Assembly (NCBI GenBank): GCA_036267135.1
Contig: DATAWQ010000079.1
Coordinates: 1 to 64,000 of the forward strand
DNA from: PALSA-505 sp036267135
Lineage (GTDB): Bacteria; Actinomycetota; Actinomycetes; Streptosporangiales; Streptosporangiaceae
Direction of reading: 5' to 3'
Length of the DNA stretch: 64,000 nucleotides
Shown here in pieces: positions 1-8,332 of the stretch (the first letter of the stretch is position 1; each line of letters starts with the position of its first letter). The notes under the pieces were generated by a model that was given only the letters and a program-made list of their open reading frames with translations, was not told where the DNA came from and did not search any database. The position numbers were made by a program, and so were the translations under genes.

Positions 1-265
1 GGCTGATCCTGGCCAGGTCGGCAGTGATCACGGCGTCGTGATGGCCGGTGCGGAGGTGGCTTTCCAGGGTGGCCAGCGCTGAGCCGGGGCGGTCCGGTCC
101 GGTGGTGCCGGTGTCGGTGTAGACGGTGGGGGCCGGCCAGCCAAGGGCGGCGGCGGCCGACAGCACCGCGTGCCGCTGCCGCTGGATGGCCAGGTCATCG
201 GGGCTGGTGGCGCGGGCTCGGAGGTAGGCGGCGGGCTGGTGGGGGGTGGCGGGTGTGCTGGTCAT
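1..265 (-). CDS. Resolvase-like protein, catalytic Ser missing (partial, runs off window)
   Basis: The first 88 residues are visible; the rest lies beyond the window edge. ATG at 265 follows the recombinase stop by 5 nt, so the two are co-transcribed. The fold looks like a serine resolvase N-terminal domain: AAYLRA near residue 12, a YTDTG stretch near 50, then a DAVITADLARIS strand. The position that carries the nucleophilic Ser in resolvases (Y-x-R-x-S) is Arg here (YLRAR), so it is unlikely to cut DNA. It could be a directionality or accessory factor, or a decayed recombinase. Function is inferred from position and fold only. Confidence 0.55.
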   Translation of the reverse strand, partial: MTSTPATPHQPAAYLRARATSPDDLAIQRQRHAVLSAAAALGWPAPTVYTDTGTTGPDRPGSALATLESHLRTGHHDAVITADLARIS

Positions 266-270
266 GGGCG

Positions 271-1734
271 TCACGCCTTCCAGGCGATGTCAATCCGGCC
301 GGGGTCAAAAGCGGCCCGGCCGCGCACCTTGACGGGGTGGATGATGATCTGGTCGGTCGTGGCCTCGACCAGGGCGCGCCGCGCCCCGTTGGTCAGGGTC
401 TCCCACCGGGTCCAGCAGTCACCGTCCATCGCGGCGAACTGGGCCAGCGCGAGGGTGTGGGTATCGCGGGCCAGCGCCTGGGTCAAGGTGGTGAGCTGCT
501 CATCAAGCTCACTGCGGGCAGCGGCCCATTCCTGGCGGGTGATCTCGCGTTTCGCCCAGTCCCTGGCCAGTTCGTTGCGGCGCTCGCCGATGGCGCGGAT
601 CTCCTCGCTGATCGCTTTTTCGTCCGGGCTGGTGGTGCCGGTGGACGCGCTCAGCAGCCGGTCCATGAACGCCTGGGACTCCAGCGCGGCCAGCACCTGG
701 TCACGGATCTCCGCCTCGGCGGGCTCGGCCCCGATGGACAGCCGGTTGCACCCGGGCACACCAGGGGCCTTGACACAGTTGTACCGGCGTTTCCCTTCCG
801 CGTGCCGGCCCCACAGCGGCCGCCCGCACTCCTCCCGGCCACAGTGCAAGTGCCCGGTATACAGGTAAGTGCGGCGCAGGCGCGGCTGCGTGGCCTGGAC
901 CAGCACCGCGCGCAGCCGGTCAGACTGCTCGGCGGTGATGATCGCCGGCCAGGTCGCGTCCGCGATGATCTCACCGTAGTACTCCCGCCGGCCCGAGATC
1001 CGCGCCGACGTCAGCACCGCGCGCAGCGTGCTCACCCGCCACTGCTTGCCCTCGGTGGTCACGATCCCCCGGGAGTTCAGGTCGGTGGCCACGCTGCCGA
1101 GCGCCTCCCCGGCCAGCGCCCGGGCGGCGGCCTCCGCGATCGCGGCGGCCTCGTCGCTGATCAGGTTCATGTCGCTGGCGGTGTACCCGTAGCCACGCTG
1201 CCCGGAACTGTGCGCCTTGCCCTGCTGGGCGGCCTGCAGCCGGGCGCGGCGCTGCCGCTCGGCCTTGTGCTCAGACTCATGCCGCGCGGCTGCGCCCAGC
1301 GTGCGGGCCACCATCCGGCCGGTCGGGGTGGACAGGTCAATTTCCCCGGTCACGGTGGCCAGCGCGATCCCGGCCGTGTCGTGCAAGTCAATGACGTCTT
1401 CCAGCTCGCGGGGGGTGCGGGTGAGCCGGTCCACATGCCAGCAGCAAATCGCATCCACGTTCCCCGCCGCGATGTCGGCCAGCAGCCGGATCCATTCCGG
1501 CCGGGGCTTGCCCGAATAGGCCGACACGTCGTTGTCGGCGTACACCCCCATCACCTGCCAGCCGTCGCGGCGGGCGCACAGTCCCCGGCAGTCTTCCTCC
1601 TGCCGCGACACCCCTAGCCCGGCGCCCTCCCGGTCCTGGGAGATCCGCACGTAGATGGCCACACGTACGATCGCTTTAGCACTGAGGGACTGGGGGCGGT
1701 GGGGGTTCCTGGCCTGCGCTCTTGAACTGCTCAT
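271..1734 (-). CDS. Large serine recombinase (integrase of an integrated element)
   Basis: About 487 residues. The N-terminal resolvase domain carries the catalytic Ser in YVRISQD (about residue 32 from the chosen Met) and the conserved DRLTR motif. A recombinase domain follows (about 190-290), then a Cys zinc ribbon (HCGREEC and, later, YNC...GC) and a charged coiled-coil-like C-terminus. This is the layout of phage and integrative-element large serine integrases. ATG at 1734 is preferred over an upstream TTG at 1779. It lies at the end of the window beside a resolvase-like partner, so the window probably starts inside a mobile element. The attachment site is not identifiable from this side. 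Confidence 0.9.
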   Translation of the reverse strand: MSSSRAQARNPHRPQSLSAKAIVRVAIYVRISQDREGAGLGVSRQEEDCRGLCARRDGWQVMGVYADNDVSAYSGKPRPEWIRLLADIAAGNVDAICCWHVDRLTRTPRELEDVIDLHDTAGIALATVTGEIDLSTPTGRMVARTLGAAARHESEHKAERQRRARLQAAQQGKAHSSGQRGYGYTASDMNLISDEAAAIAEAAARALAGEALGSVATDLNSRGIVTTEGKQWRVSTLRAVLTSARISGRREYYGEIIADATWPAIITAEQSDRLRAVLVQATQPRLRRTYLYTGHLHCGREECGRPLWGRHAEGKRRYNCVKAPGVPGCNRLSIGAEPAEAEIRDQVLAALESQAFMDRLLSASTGTTSPDEKAISEEIRAIGERRNELARDWAKREITRQEWAAARSELDEQLTTLTQALARDTHTLALAQFAAMDGDCWTRWETLTNGARRALVEATTDQIIIHPVKVRGRAAFDPGRIDIAWKA

Positions 1735-1866
1735 AGTACATAAGCGTAGCCTCGTAGGAACGACCAGGATCCTTCCCAATGATGAGGTTTCGGTGGGTGC
1801 GCGAGTGGCCGGGGTTACTGGTGTGGAGAGGTGGGGAGCTAGGTGGTGGGTGGGGCGGAGTAGGGG

Positions 1867-3333
1867 TTACTTGGACTCGCCGGCGCTGATCAGTTCGCGG
1901 ATGGGCTCATCAGCGGGGGCGCTGGCAGCGGCGGCGGCGCGGGATGGGCGCAACACGGTGGCGGCGACCACGATGGCGGCGGCGACCAGGCCAAAAGCGA
2001 TCCAGAAGGCCAGCCGGTAGCCGTCGGTCAGGGCCAGCGCGACCGGGCGGCCGTGGGCGATCAGGGTGCTGGTCCGCGAGGCGGACACGGTGGCCAGCAC
2101 GGCCAGGCCGAGCGCGCCGCCGACCTGGCCGGTGGCGTTCACCAGGCCCGAGGCCAGGCCCGCGTCCTGCGGGGTGGCGCTGGACATGGCCAGGGTCATC
2201 AGGGCCGGGAAGCAGACGCCCGCGCCGGTGCCGATCAGCACCGTGACCGGGAAGACACCGGCCAGGTAGCCGGCGCCGGCCGGGACCAGGGCGAACAGGG
2301 CCAGCCCCGTGGCGATCAGGCCGAGGCCGGGGAACAGCAGCCGCCAGGCGCCGAAGCGCATGACCAGCCGGTCGGTGTAGCGCACGGACAGGGTGCCCAT
2401 CATCACCGCGACCGGCAGGAAGGCCAGGCCGATCTGCAGCGGGTCGTAGCCGAGTATGCGGCGCAGGTAGAGCGAGCCGAGGAAGAACATCCCGAACATG
2501 CCCGCGGTGGACAGCACCTGGACCAGGTTGGCCCCGGCGACAGCCCGGCTGGCGAAGATGCGCAGCGGCATGAGCGGGTGGCGCGCGGTGCGCTGCCTGA
2601 CCACGAACGCGGCCAGCAGGGCCAGCGTGGCTCCGGCCAGCGCGAGCGTCTGGCCCGCCAGCCAGCCGTGCTCCGCGGCCGGGTCCACGATCGTGAACAC
2701 GCCGAGCATCATCGCGCCGGTGACCAGCAGCGCGCCGGGCACGTCGGCCCCGGCCCGCAGGCCCGCGCCGCGGTCGGGCTCGATCAGCCGGAGCGCCGCG
2801 ATGGCGGTGACCACGCCGATGGGCAGGTTGACGAAGAAGATCCAATGCCAGTTGAGCACCTGGGTGAGCACTCCCCCGGCCAGCAGCCCCACCGCCGCGC
2901 CGGCCGACGCGACGAAGGCGAACATGCCGATCGCCCTGGCCTGCTCCGGCGGCTCGGGGAACATCGTCACGATCATGCCGAGGATGACGGCCGAGGTCAT
3001 CGCGCCGCCGACGCCCTGGGCGAACCGGGCCGCGACCAGCATGTCCTGGTTCACCGCGAGCCCGCACACCAGCGAGGCGGCGGTGAAGACACCCAGCCCG
3101 GCCAGGAACACGTTCCTGCGCCCGGCCAGGTCACCGAGGCGCCCGGCCAGCAACAGCAGCCCGGCGAAGGCGATCAGGTAGGCGTTGACGACCCAGGCGA
3201 GGCTGGACTGGGAGAAGCCGAGATCGGCCTGGATGGACGGCAGCGCCACGTTGACGATGGTCATGTCCAGAACGATCATCAGCATCCCCGTGCACAGCAC
3301 CACCAGGGCTATCCAGCGAGAACGGTCACGCAT
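1867..3333 (-). CDS. MFS drug exporter, DHA2 (14-TM, EmrB/QacA-like)
   Basis: 488 residues. It has the DHA2 signature LDMTIVNVALPSI in helix 1, GRLGDLAGRR in the loop between helices 2 and 3, and about 14 hydrophobic segments. Start ATG at 3333 is chosen because GGAAAG lies just upstream; a GTG 60 nt further up lacks this. It probably exports a hydrophobic drug or metabolite by proton antiport. No dedicated regulator is adjacent. The downstream recombinase is in the same orientation but separated by about 130 bp. Confidence 0.88.
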   Translation of the reverse strand: MRDRSRWIALVVLCTGMLMIVLDMTIVNVALPSIQADLGFSQSSLAWVVNAYLIAFAGLLLLAGRLGDLAGRRNVFLAGLGVFTAASLVCGLAVNQDMLVAARFAQGVGGAMTSAVILGMIVTMFPEPPEQARAIGMFAFVASAGAAVGLLAGGVLTQVLNWHWIFFVNLPIGVVTAIAALRLIEPDRGAGLRAGADVPGALLVTGAMMLGVFTIVDPAAEHGWLAGQTLALAGATLALLAAFVVRQRTARHPLMPLRIFASRAVAGANLVQVLSTAGMFGMFFLGSLYLRRILGYDPLQIGLAFLPVAVMMGTLSVRYTDRLVMRFGAWRLLFPGLGLIATGLALFALVPAGAGYLAGVFPVTVLIGTGAGVCFPALMTLAMSSATPQDAGLASGLVNATGQVGGALGLAVLATVSASRTSTLIAHGRPVALALTDGYRLAFWIAFGLVAAAIVVAATVLRPSRAAAAASAPADEPIRELISAGESK

Positions 3334-3410
3334 CGGTCTTTCCTTTCCAAGGTTCTCCGGCCTGCTCAACGGTTCAGACCAGGCTCGGGCCACAAACTCA
3401 TCGGTGCGGA

Positions 3411-3437
3411 GGGTCGGCGGGTCGGCGGGTCGGCGGG
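3411..3437. repeat. G-rich 8-bp tandem repeat between genes
   Basis: GGGTCGGC is repeated three times and runs into further G-rich sequence up to about 3490. It lies between the DHFR-fold gene and the MFS exporter. The sequence is only suggestive of G-quadruplex potential; no function is claimed. Confidence 0.5.
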
Positions 3438-3508
3438 TGCGGGCGTGCGGGGGTGCGGCGGGTGCGAGGTGTGGGGGTGCGGGTGAGAGGTGCGGCGCGG
3501 CGGTCGCC

Positions 3509-4126
3509 TTAGGCGGGGCGGATACGGTCGTAGGCCAGGCAGAGCGCGCCGCTGTCGGTGCGGGTCAGGTCGGTCAGCGACCAGGAAGATCCGGCCGGGC
3601 CGTCGCCGAAGAAGCGAGCGCCCGCGCCGACCAGTTCCGGGCACAGGGTGATGCTGAGCCGGTCGAGCTCGCCGGCTTCGAGCAGGGCGCGCATGATGCT
3701 GGTGCTGCTCAGCACCAGGATGTCGCCGCCCGGCTCGCGCCTCAGGGCCCGCACGACGGTGGCCGGGTCGGCGGCGGTGACCCGGGAGTTCTGCCAGTCC
3801 GTCTCGGTGAGCGTGCGGGAGAAGACGACCTTCTCCACCTCGTTGAACCAGCGTGCGAACGCGCGGTCCCGCGGGTCGGCGTCCTCGTCGTCGGCCACGG
3901 CCGGCCAGTAGGCCGAGAAGCCCTGGTAGTTCTTGCGGCCGAGCAGCCCGGTGGTGGCCGACTCGGTGAGCCGAGCCAGCAGCGCCCTGGACTGATCGGT
4001 CACCGCGTGCGGCACGACCCAGCTCATGTCGTACTCGCCGCCCGGGCCGGTGATCCGGCCGTCCAGCGACAGCGAGATGTTGCCCACCACCGTGCGGCCC
4101 TCGGGCCGCTGGCTGGTGTGTGTCAC
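3509..4126 (-). CDS. Dihydrofolate reductase-fold (RibD C-terminal) family protein
   Basis: 205 residues. It starts with VGNISLSLDGRI and continues with a GRKNYQGF helix, ILVLSSTS and a C-terminal ELVGAGARFF strand. This is the pattern of small stand-alone RibD-C/DHFR-like reductases common in actinobacteria. It probably binds NADPH; the substrate is unknown, and such proteins are rarely true folate enzymes. It is divergent from the LysR-esterase fusion at 4255, which may regulate it. Confidence 0.82.
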   Translation of the reverse strand: MTHTSQRPEGRTVVGNISLSLDGRITGPGGEYDMSWVVPHAVTDQSRALLARLTESATTGLLGRKNYQGFSAYWPAVADDEDADPRDRAFARWFNEVEKVVFSRTLTETDWQNSRVTAADPATVVRALRREPGGDILVLSSTSIMRALLEAGELDRLSITLCPELVGAGARFFGDGPAGSSWSLTDLTRTDSGALCLAYDRIRPA

Positions 4127-4198
4127 GTTTGCCTCCCGTGTCTGATCTCGTTACCAGGCAAGACTCCCGACCTTTGCCGGGAAAAGGGAAATGCCCGT

Positions 4199-4213
4199 TG
4201 GGTATGACGCCCA
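4199..4213. promoter_or_regulatory. Candidate LysR-type box in divergent intergenic region
   Basis: TGGG-N7-CCCA is a short dyad between the divergent DHFR-fold gene and the LysR-esterase fusion gene. LysR regulators usually bind interrupted dyads in such a position. The arms are only 4 bp, so this is tentative. Confidence 0.3.
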
Positions 4214-4254
4214 TGCCGGACGTGCATCATCGGTCCGGGGCGAAATAACCGAGC

Positions 4255-5496
4255 ATGAGCCAGACTGGCGTCATGGACGGGGACCAGAATGTGCTCGCGC
4301 TGCCGCAGACGCCGGACGCGATCGAACTGCGGCACCTGCGCGCGTTCGTCGCGGTGGCCGATGACCTGAGCTTCAGCCGGGCGGCGCAGCGGCTGTTCAT
4401 CTCCCAGCCCGCGCTCAGCCGGCAGATCCGCGGTCTGGAGCGGCTGGTCGGCTGCGACCTGTTCCGCCGGTCCACTCAGCGGGTGGACCTGACGCTGGCC
4501 GGCGAGGCCCTGCTAGCCCGGGCCCGCGCGCTGCTGGCCGACCTGGACGACGCCATCTCCGCGACCCGGTCGGTGGGCGGCGAGCTGGCCGGCCGGATGG
4601 CGCTGCTGTGGGAGCCGTGGGTGCGGGCCAGCGACCCCGAGTCCGACGTCGAGGCGCTGCGCTCGGCTTACGAGGAGCTGCACGCCAGGTTCGCGCCGCC
4701 GCCCGAGGTCACCATCGCCCCGGTCACCGCGGGCGGGGTGCCCGCGCTGCGCATCACCCCGCCCGGGCCGGAGGAAGCCCGGACCACGGTGCTGTACCTG
4801 CACGGGGGCGGCTACATGACCGGATCCGCGTTTGGCTACCGGCACCTAGCCGGCGCGATCGCGGTCGCGGCCGGGGCGACGGCGCTGGTCATCGACTACC
4901 GGCTGGCCCCCGAGCACCCGTATCCGGCGGCGGTGCAGGACGCGGTGAACGCCTACCTGTGGCTGCTCGAAACCGAAGACGGGCCGGGCCGGATCGTCAT
5001 CGCCGGGGACTCGTCCGCGGGCGGCCTGGCCATGTCCACGCTGCTGGCCCTGCGCGACCGGGACATCCCGGGGCCGGCCGGGACCGTGCTGATGTGCCCG
5101 TGGGTGGACCTGACCGGCCGGACGCAGCGGCCACCGCAGGACTCCCCCATCCTGTTTTCACCCGAGATAGCCCGGCGCAACGCCAGCCGGTACCTGGCTG
5201 GTCAGCCCGGCGACGATCCGCTGCTGAACCCGCTGCGGACGGACCTGGCCGGGCTGCCGCCGATGCTCATCCAGGCCGCCTCGGGCGACGCCGTGCTGCA
5301 GGAGGCCCAGCTGCTGGCCAGGCACGGCGAGGAGTGCGGCGTGGCCACCACGATCACGATCTACCCGGTGCCCACGCACGACTTTCACCTGTTCTGGACG
5401 TTCCTGCCCGAGGCCCGCGCCGCGGTGGACGAGGCCGGCCGGTTCGTCCGCGGCCTGGCGGCCCCGGGCGCGAAGCGGGCCGCGCCCGGGGCCTGA
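4255..5496 (+). CDS. LysR-type DNA-binding domain fused to an HSL-family alpha/beta hydrolase
   Basis: 413 residues in one uninterrupted frame. Residues about 22-100 are a LysR winged helix (LRHLRAFVAVADDLSFSRAA, then QPALSRQIRGLE) with the linker helix. The usual periplasmic-binding-like effector domain is absent. From about 115 the protein is a hormone-sensitive-lipase-type hydrolase. The oxyanion motif HGGG is at 183-186 and the nucleophile Ser253 lies in GDSSAGG, where the usual final Gly of GxSxG is shifted or replaced. The likely Asp345 and His378 (DFHLF) are kept. The triad appears intact, so this may be a regulator that senses and possibly hydrolyses an ester or lactone. A second Met at residue 7 is a possible start. 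Confidence 0.85.
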   Translation: MSQTGVMDGDQNVLALPQTPDAIELRHLRAFVAVADDLSFSRAAQRLFISQPALSRQIRGLERLVGCDLFRRSTQRVDLTLAGEALLARARALLADLDDAISATRSVGGELAGRMALLWEPWVRASDPESDVEALRSAYEELHARFAPPPEVTIAPVTAGGVPALRITPPGPEEARTTVLYLHGGGYMTGSAFGYRHLAGAIAVAAGATALVIDYRLAPEHPYPAAVQDAVNAYLWLLETEDGPGRIVIAGDSSAGGLAMSTLLALRDRDIPGPAGTVLMCPWVDLTGRTQRPPQDSPILFSPEIARRNASRYLAGQPGDDPLLNPLRTDLAGLPPMLIQAASGDAVLQEAQLLARHGEECGVATTITIYPVPTHDFHLFWTFLPEARAAVDEAGRFVRGLAAPGAKRAAPGA

Positions 5497-5506
5497 CCCT
5501 CCCGCG

Positions 5507-7006
5507 TCAGGTAGCCGGGAAGTCGAAGTAGTGCAGGCTGACGAAGGGCGGATCACCGGACGCGCCGCTGCTGAATTCCAGGTACACGTTGTGCGTGCCG
5601 GTGACGGTGGAGATGTTGGCCGGAACCGTCTGCCAGGTCGACCACCCGCCGGTGTCTCCTACCGAGAAGCTTCCCACCGGCGGGTTGGACGGGTTGTCGA
5701 GCACCACCTCCACCAGGCCGCTCACCCCACCGGCGGCCCCGGAGGAGACGTGGGCGTCGAACTGGGTGGACCCCGACCCGAAGTCGATGTTGTCGTACTC
5801 CAGGTAGTCGCCGTTGGTGAGCTGCGCGGCCTGATTGCCGTCCACGCCGCCGGGGCTGGTGTCCCCGGTGGCCGGGGTCACGTCGATGGAGCCCTGGCTG
5901 GAGCTGTAGCAGTCGGCCGAGATGTAGGAGGTCGCGGTCGTGAGGCAGGACGTGCCGCCACCGCCGCCGCCCCCGCCGCCACCACCACCACCACCGCCGC
6001 TGCCGCTGGTCGTGTAGACGGCCACGTAGCTGACGCCCATCGACGCGCCCGAGCTGGTCGAGCCGGTGGGTGAGCCGCAGCCGCATATCGCGTTCGGGTA
6101 AGCGCCGCCCATGGCCACGTCCAGGATCAGGAAGAATCCATTGTCCACGGCGTTCTCCCAGGTGGACGCGCCGACCTGGCTCTCGCTGACCGTGTAGTAG
6201 GCGTTGCCGTTGAGGTAGAAGGTGATCGACTCGTCGCTGGTGTCGGTGCGGTTCACGATGACCGAGTAGGTGTTGTAGCCGGTCTGGCAACCGGAACAGG
6301 ACACCAGGCCGCTGCCGAGCCCGTCGGTCTCGTTGCACGGGCCGCCCGGGTCCACGCCGCAGTGCAGCGTGCCGGACAGCTCGGACAGGGCGTTGACGTC
6401 CTCCATGATGTCGACCTCGCCCGACGAGGGCCAGTTCGAGCAGTCCATCGTGCCGGACGTCCCGGCCCCACTGGACCGGAACCCGTCGCCGAGCATCCAG
6501 AAGGCCGGCCAGTAACCGAGCCCGCTGCCTGGATTGGGCTGCTCGACCGAGGCGCTGACCTCCATCTCACCGCCGGGTGGCGCGTCGAAGCCGTCTTGCG
6601 TGGTCTCGATCCGGCCCGAGGTCCAGGAGCCGCCGTTGTTCACCGGCGTGATGTCCAGGTCGCCGTTGCCGTCCAGGGACACGTTGGACGTCGAGTTGGT
6701 GTTGCTCTCGACCTCGCCGGTGCCCCAGTTGCCCGTGCAGCCGGCGCCGTTGTACTGGGTGCCCTGGTCGTAGGTCCACTGGGAGTCCACGCCCGACCCG
6801 GCCGATCCGGCGAAGTTGTCGCTGAACACGGTGCTCCAGCCGGAGGGGGGTGGCGGGACCGTGCCGGCGAAGGCGGCCGGCGCGGGCGCCGCGACCACGA
6901 CCAGCATGGCCGCGGGCACGAGCGCGGCCAGTACGGCCACGAAGGCCACTTTGGCCCGCGCGGCCGCCCTCCGCCAGCGGGGGCGGCGAAGGGGTTGTGT
7001 GCGCAT
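5507..7006 (-). CDS. Secreted GH16 endo-beta-glucanase with CBM6 module
   Basis: 499 residues. The start at ATG 7006 is fixed by AAAGGAG 8 nt upstream. It has an Arg-rich, Ala-rich signal peptide (1-48), then a GH16 domain with the catalytic EVDIME motif (E197, D199, E202). A Gly-only linker of about 15 residues leads to a C-terminal CBM6-like domain (about 340-499, NGDYLEYDNIDF). It probably cuts beta-1,3- or mixed-linked glucans such as fungal or plant wall polymers. It starts 29 nt after the LacI regulator stop and is almost certainly co-transcribed with it. Confidence 0.9.
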   Translation of the reverse strand: MRTQPLRRPRWRRAAARAKVAFVAVLAALVPAAMLVVVAAPAPAAFAGTVPPPPSGWSTVFSDNFAGSAGSGVDSQWTYDQGTQYNGAGCTGNWGTGEVESNTNSTSNVSLDGNGDLDITPVNNGGSWTSGRIETTQDGFDAPPGGEMEVSASVEQPNPGSGLGYWPAFWMLGDGFRSSGAGTSGTMDCSNWPSSGEVDIMEDVNALSELSGTLHCGVDPGGPCNETDGLGSGLVSCSGCQTGYNTYSVIVNRTDTSDESITFYLNGNAYYTVSESQVGASTWENAVDNGFFLILDVAMGGAYPNAICGCGSPTGSTSSGASMGVSYVAVYTTSGSGGGGGGGGGGGGGGGTSCLTTATSYISADCYSSSQGSIDVTPATGDTSPGGVDGNQAAQLTNGDYLEYDNIDFGSGSTQFDAHVSSGAAGGVSGLVEVVLDNPSNPPVGSFSVGDTGGWSTWQTVPANISTVTGTHNVYLEFSSGASGDPPFVSLHYFDFPAT

Positions 7007-7035
7007 GAGAATGCTCCTTTCCTGGGGGGTGGGAC

Positions 7036-8079
7036 TTATTGGCCTGGGCAGCCGCAGCTCACGCGGATCACGGCCGTGGTCGGCAGGATCTCGGCCCGCG
7101 GCGGCAGCGACCTGTCCTCGATCCTGGCCAGCAGCCGCCGCGCCGCGCGGTCGGCGAGTTCGCGCACCGGCTGGCTCACGGTGGTGAGCGGCGGGTCGAT
7201 GAGGTGGCTCGGGTACAGGTCGTCGAATCCGGTGAGCGCCACGTCCCCCGGGATCGCGACGCCGGCCCGCTGCAGCCCGCGCAGCACCCCGATGGCCATC
7301 TGGTCGTTGGCGCACACCACCGCGTCGGGCAGGGCTCGCCGGCTGGCTGAGCGCGGCCGGTCCAGCAGCACCCGGGCCGCGGCCTGCCCGCTGCTCTCGG
7401 AGAAGTCCCCGTGGATAACTTGCTCGACGACGCTGCCCGGCCCGGCCAGCACGGCCGCCTCGAAGGCCGCCTGCCGGGCCGTCGCGTCCGGCGCGTCCTT
7501 GGGCCCGCTGACCAGGCACAGCCTGCGGTTGCCGTGCTCCCCGACCAGGTGGTCGACCAGCGCGGTCATGCCGGACCTGTTGTCGGCCGCGATCACGTCG
7601 AGCCCGGTCTCGTCGGGCCGGCCCGCGATCATCACGACCGGGATGCGTTCGGCCAGCGCCCGCAGGTCGTCGACGGCCATGATCTCCTCGGCCACGAGCA
7701 GGCCGTCGACCTTGCCGGACAGGGCGCGGACCCGCCGCTCGAACTGCTCGCCGCGCCCGCCGAAGGTCAGCAGCAGCGAGTACCCGGTGCCGCGCAGCAC
7801 CGCCTCGGCCGCGTGCACGATCTGGTCGGCGAACAGCAGCGTGCCGCGCTCGATGTCCATCTCGCCCGCGGCGCGCTCCAGCGCGACGAACCCGATGATG
7901 TCCTTGCGCCGCCGGCTGAGCCCCTGCGCGGACGCGTCCGGCACGAACCCGAGTGCCTCGACCACGGCCAGCACGCGGTCCCTGGTGTCCGGGTGCACCA
8001 GGCTGGACCCGCGCACCACCCTGGACACGGTGGCGGTGGACACACCAGCCACCCTGGCCACGTCGTAGACGGTCGTCAT
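7036..8079 (-). CDS. LacI-family repressor of the GH16 gene
   Basis: 347 residues. The N-terminal LacI helix-turn-helix reads TTVYDVARVAGVSTATVSRV, followed by the hinge and a periplasmic-binding-like sugar-sensing domain (GFDDLYPSHLIDPPLTTV near the end). It is the first gene of a two-gene unit with the GH16 glucanase. Its own promoter carries two LacI-type operators, so it should autoregulate and be released by an oligosaccharide product. Confidence 0.92.
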   Translation of the reverse strand: MTTVYDVARVAGVSTATVSRVVRGSSLVHPDTRDRVLAVVEALGFVPDASAQGLSRRRKDIIGFVALERAAGEMDIERGTLLFADQIVHAAEAVLRGTGYSLLLTFGGRGEQFERRVRALSGKVDGLLVAEEIMAVDDLRALAERIPVVMIAGRPDETGLDVIAADNRSGMTALVDHLVGEHGNRRLCLVSGPKDAPDATARQAAFEAAVLAGPGSVVEQVIHGDFSESSGQAAARVLLDRPRSASRRALPDAVVCANDQMAIGVLRGLQRAGVAIPGDVALTGFDDLYPSHLIDPPLTTVSQPVRELADRAARRLLARIEDRSLPPRAEILPTTAVIRVSCGCPGQ

Positions 8080-8093
8080 CGGTCACCTATCCC

Positions 8094-8153
8094 TGCAACC
8101 GCTTACATTCCCGCCCAGTACGGATATTACGTAAAGGATGAAACCGTTGTCAA
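8094..8153 (-). promoter_or_regulatory. Promoter with two LacI-type operators
   Basis: On the minus strand, -35 TTGACA (8153-8148), an 18-bp spacer and -10 TAATAT (8129-8124) point at the lacI-GH16 unit. A perfect TGNAANCGNTTNCA operator lies at 8094-8107, just downstream of the start site. A second copy with one mismatch, at 8139-8152, overlaps the -35. The pattern is classic LacI-family repression. Confidence 0.75.
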
Positions 8154-8184
8154 TGCTCTACGCGCACATGAGAGCACACAAAGT

Positions 8185-8224
8185 GACCGCACGCGGGACC
8201 TGATCGGTGGTCCCGCGTGCGGTC
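8185..8224. terminator. Strong hairpin, probable terminator of the sigma-factor operon
   Basis: Perfect 16-bp arms (GACCGCACGCGGGACC and its complement) surround an 8-nt loop. It lies downstream of the gene ending at 8333 and upstream of the lacI promoter, as a terminator would. There is no T-run, which is usual for high-GC actinobacteria. Confidence 0.65.
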
Positions 8225-8268
8225 GGTGGCCTGTGTGAGCTGGCTGGCTGGGTGAGCGATGGCGTCCC

Positions 8269-8319
8269 GGTGGCCACCGTTAATTATGAAGAACTTCAGG
8301 GCAATGAACGGTGGCCACC
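8269..8319. repeat. Inverted repeat GGTGGCCACCGTT, dispersed-repeat family
   Basis: Perfect 13-bp arms (8269-8281 and 8307-8319) lie beside the 3' end of the gene at 8333. The same core recurs as an inverted pair at 31148-31281 behind another gene end. Confidence 0.55.
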
Positions 8320-8332
8320 TTGACGGTAGTGC

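Noticed and set aside
5507..8086. One continuous 859-codon frame through the GH16 and LacI genes
   Set aside because: The LacI part is out of frame with the real regulator and the true GH16 start has its own ribosome site and signal peptide at 7006.
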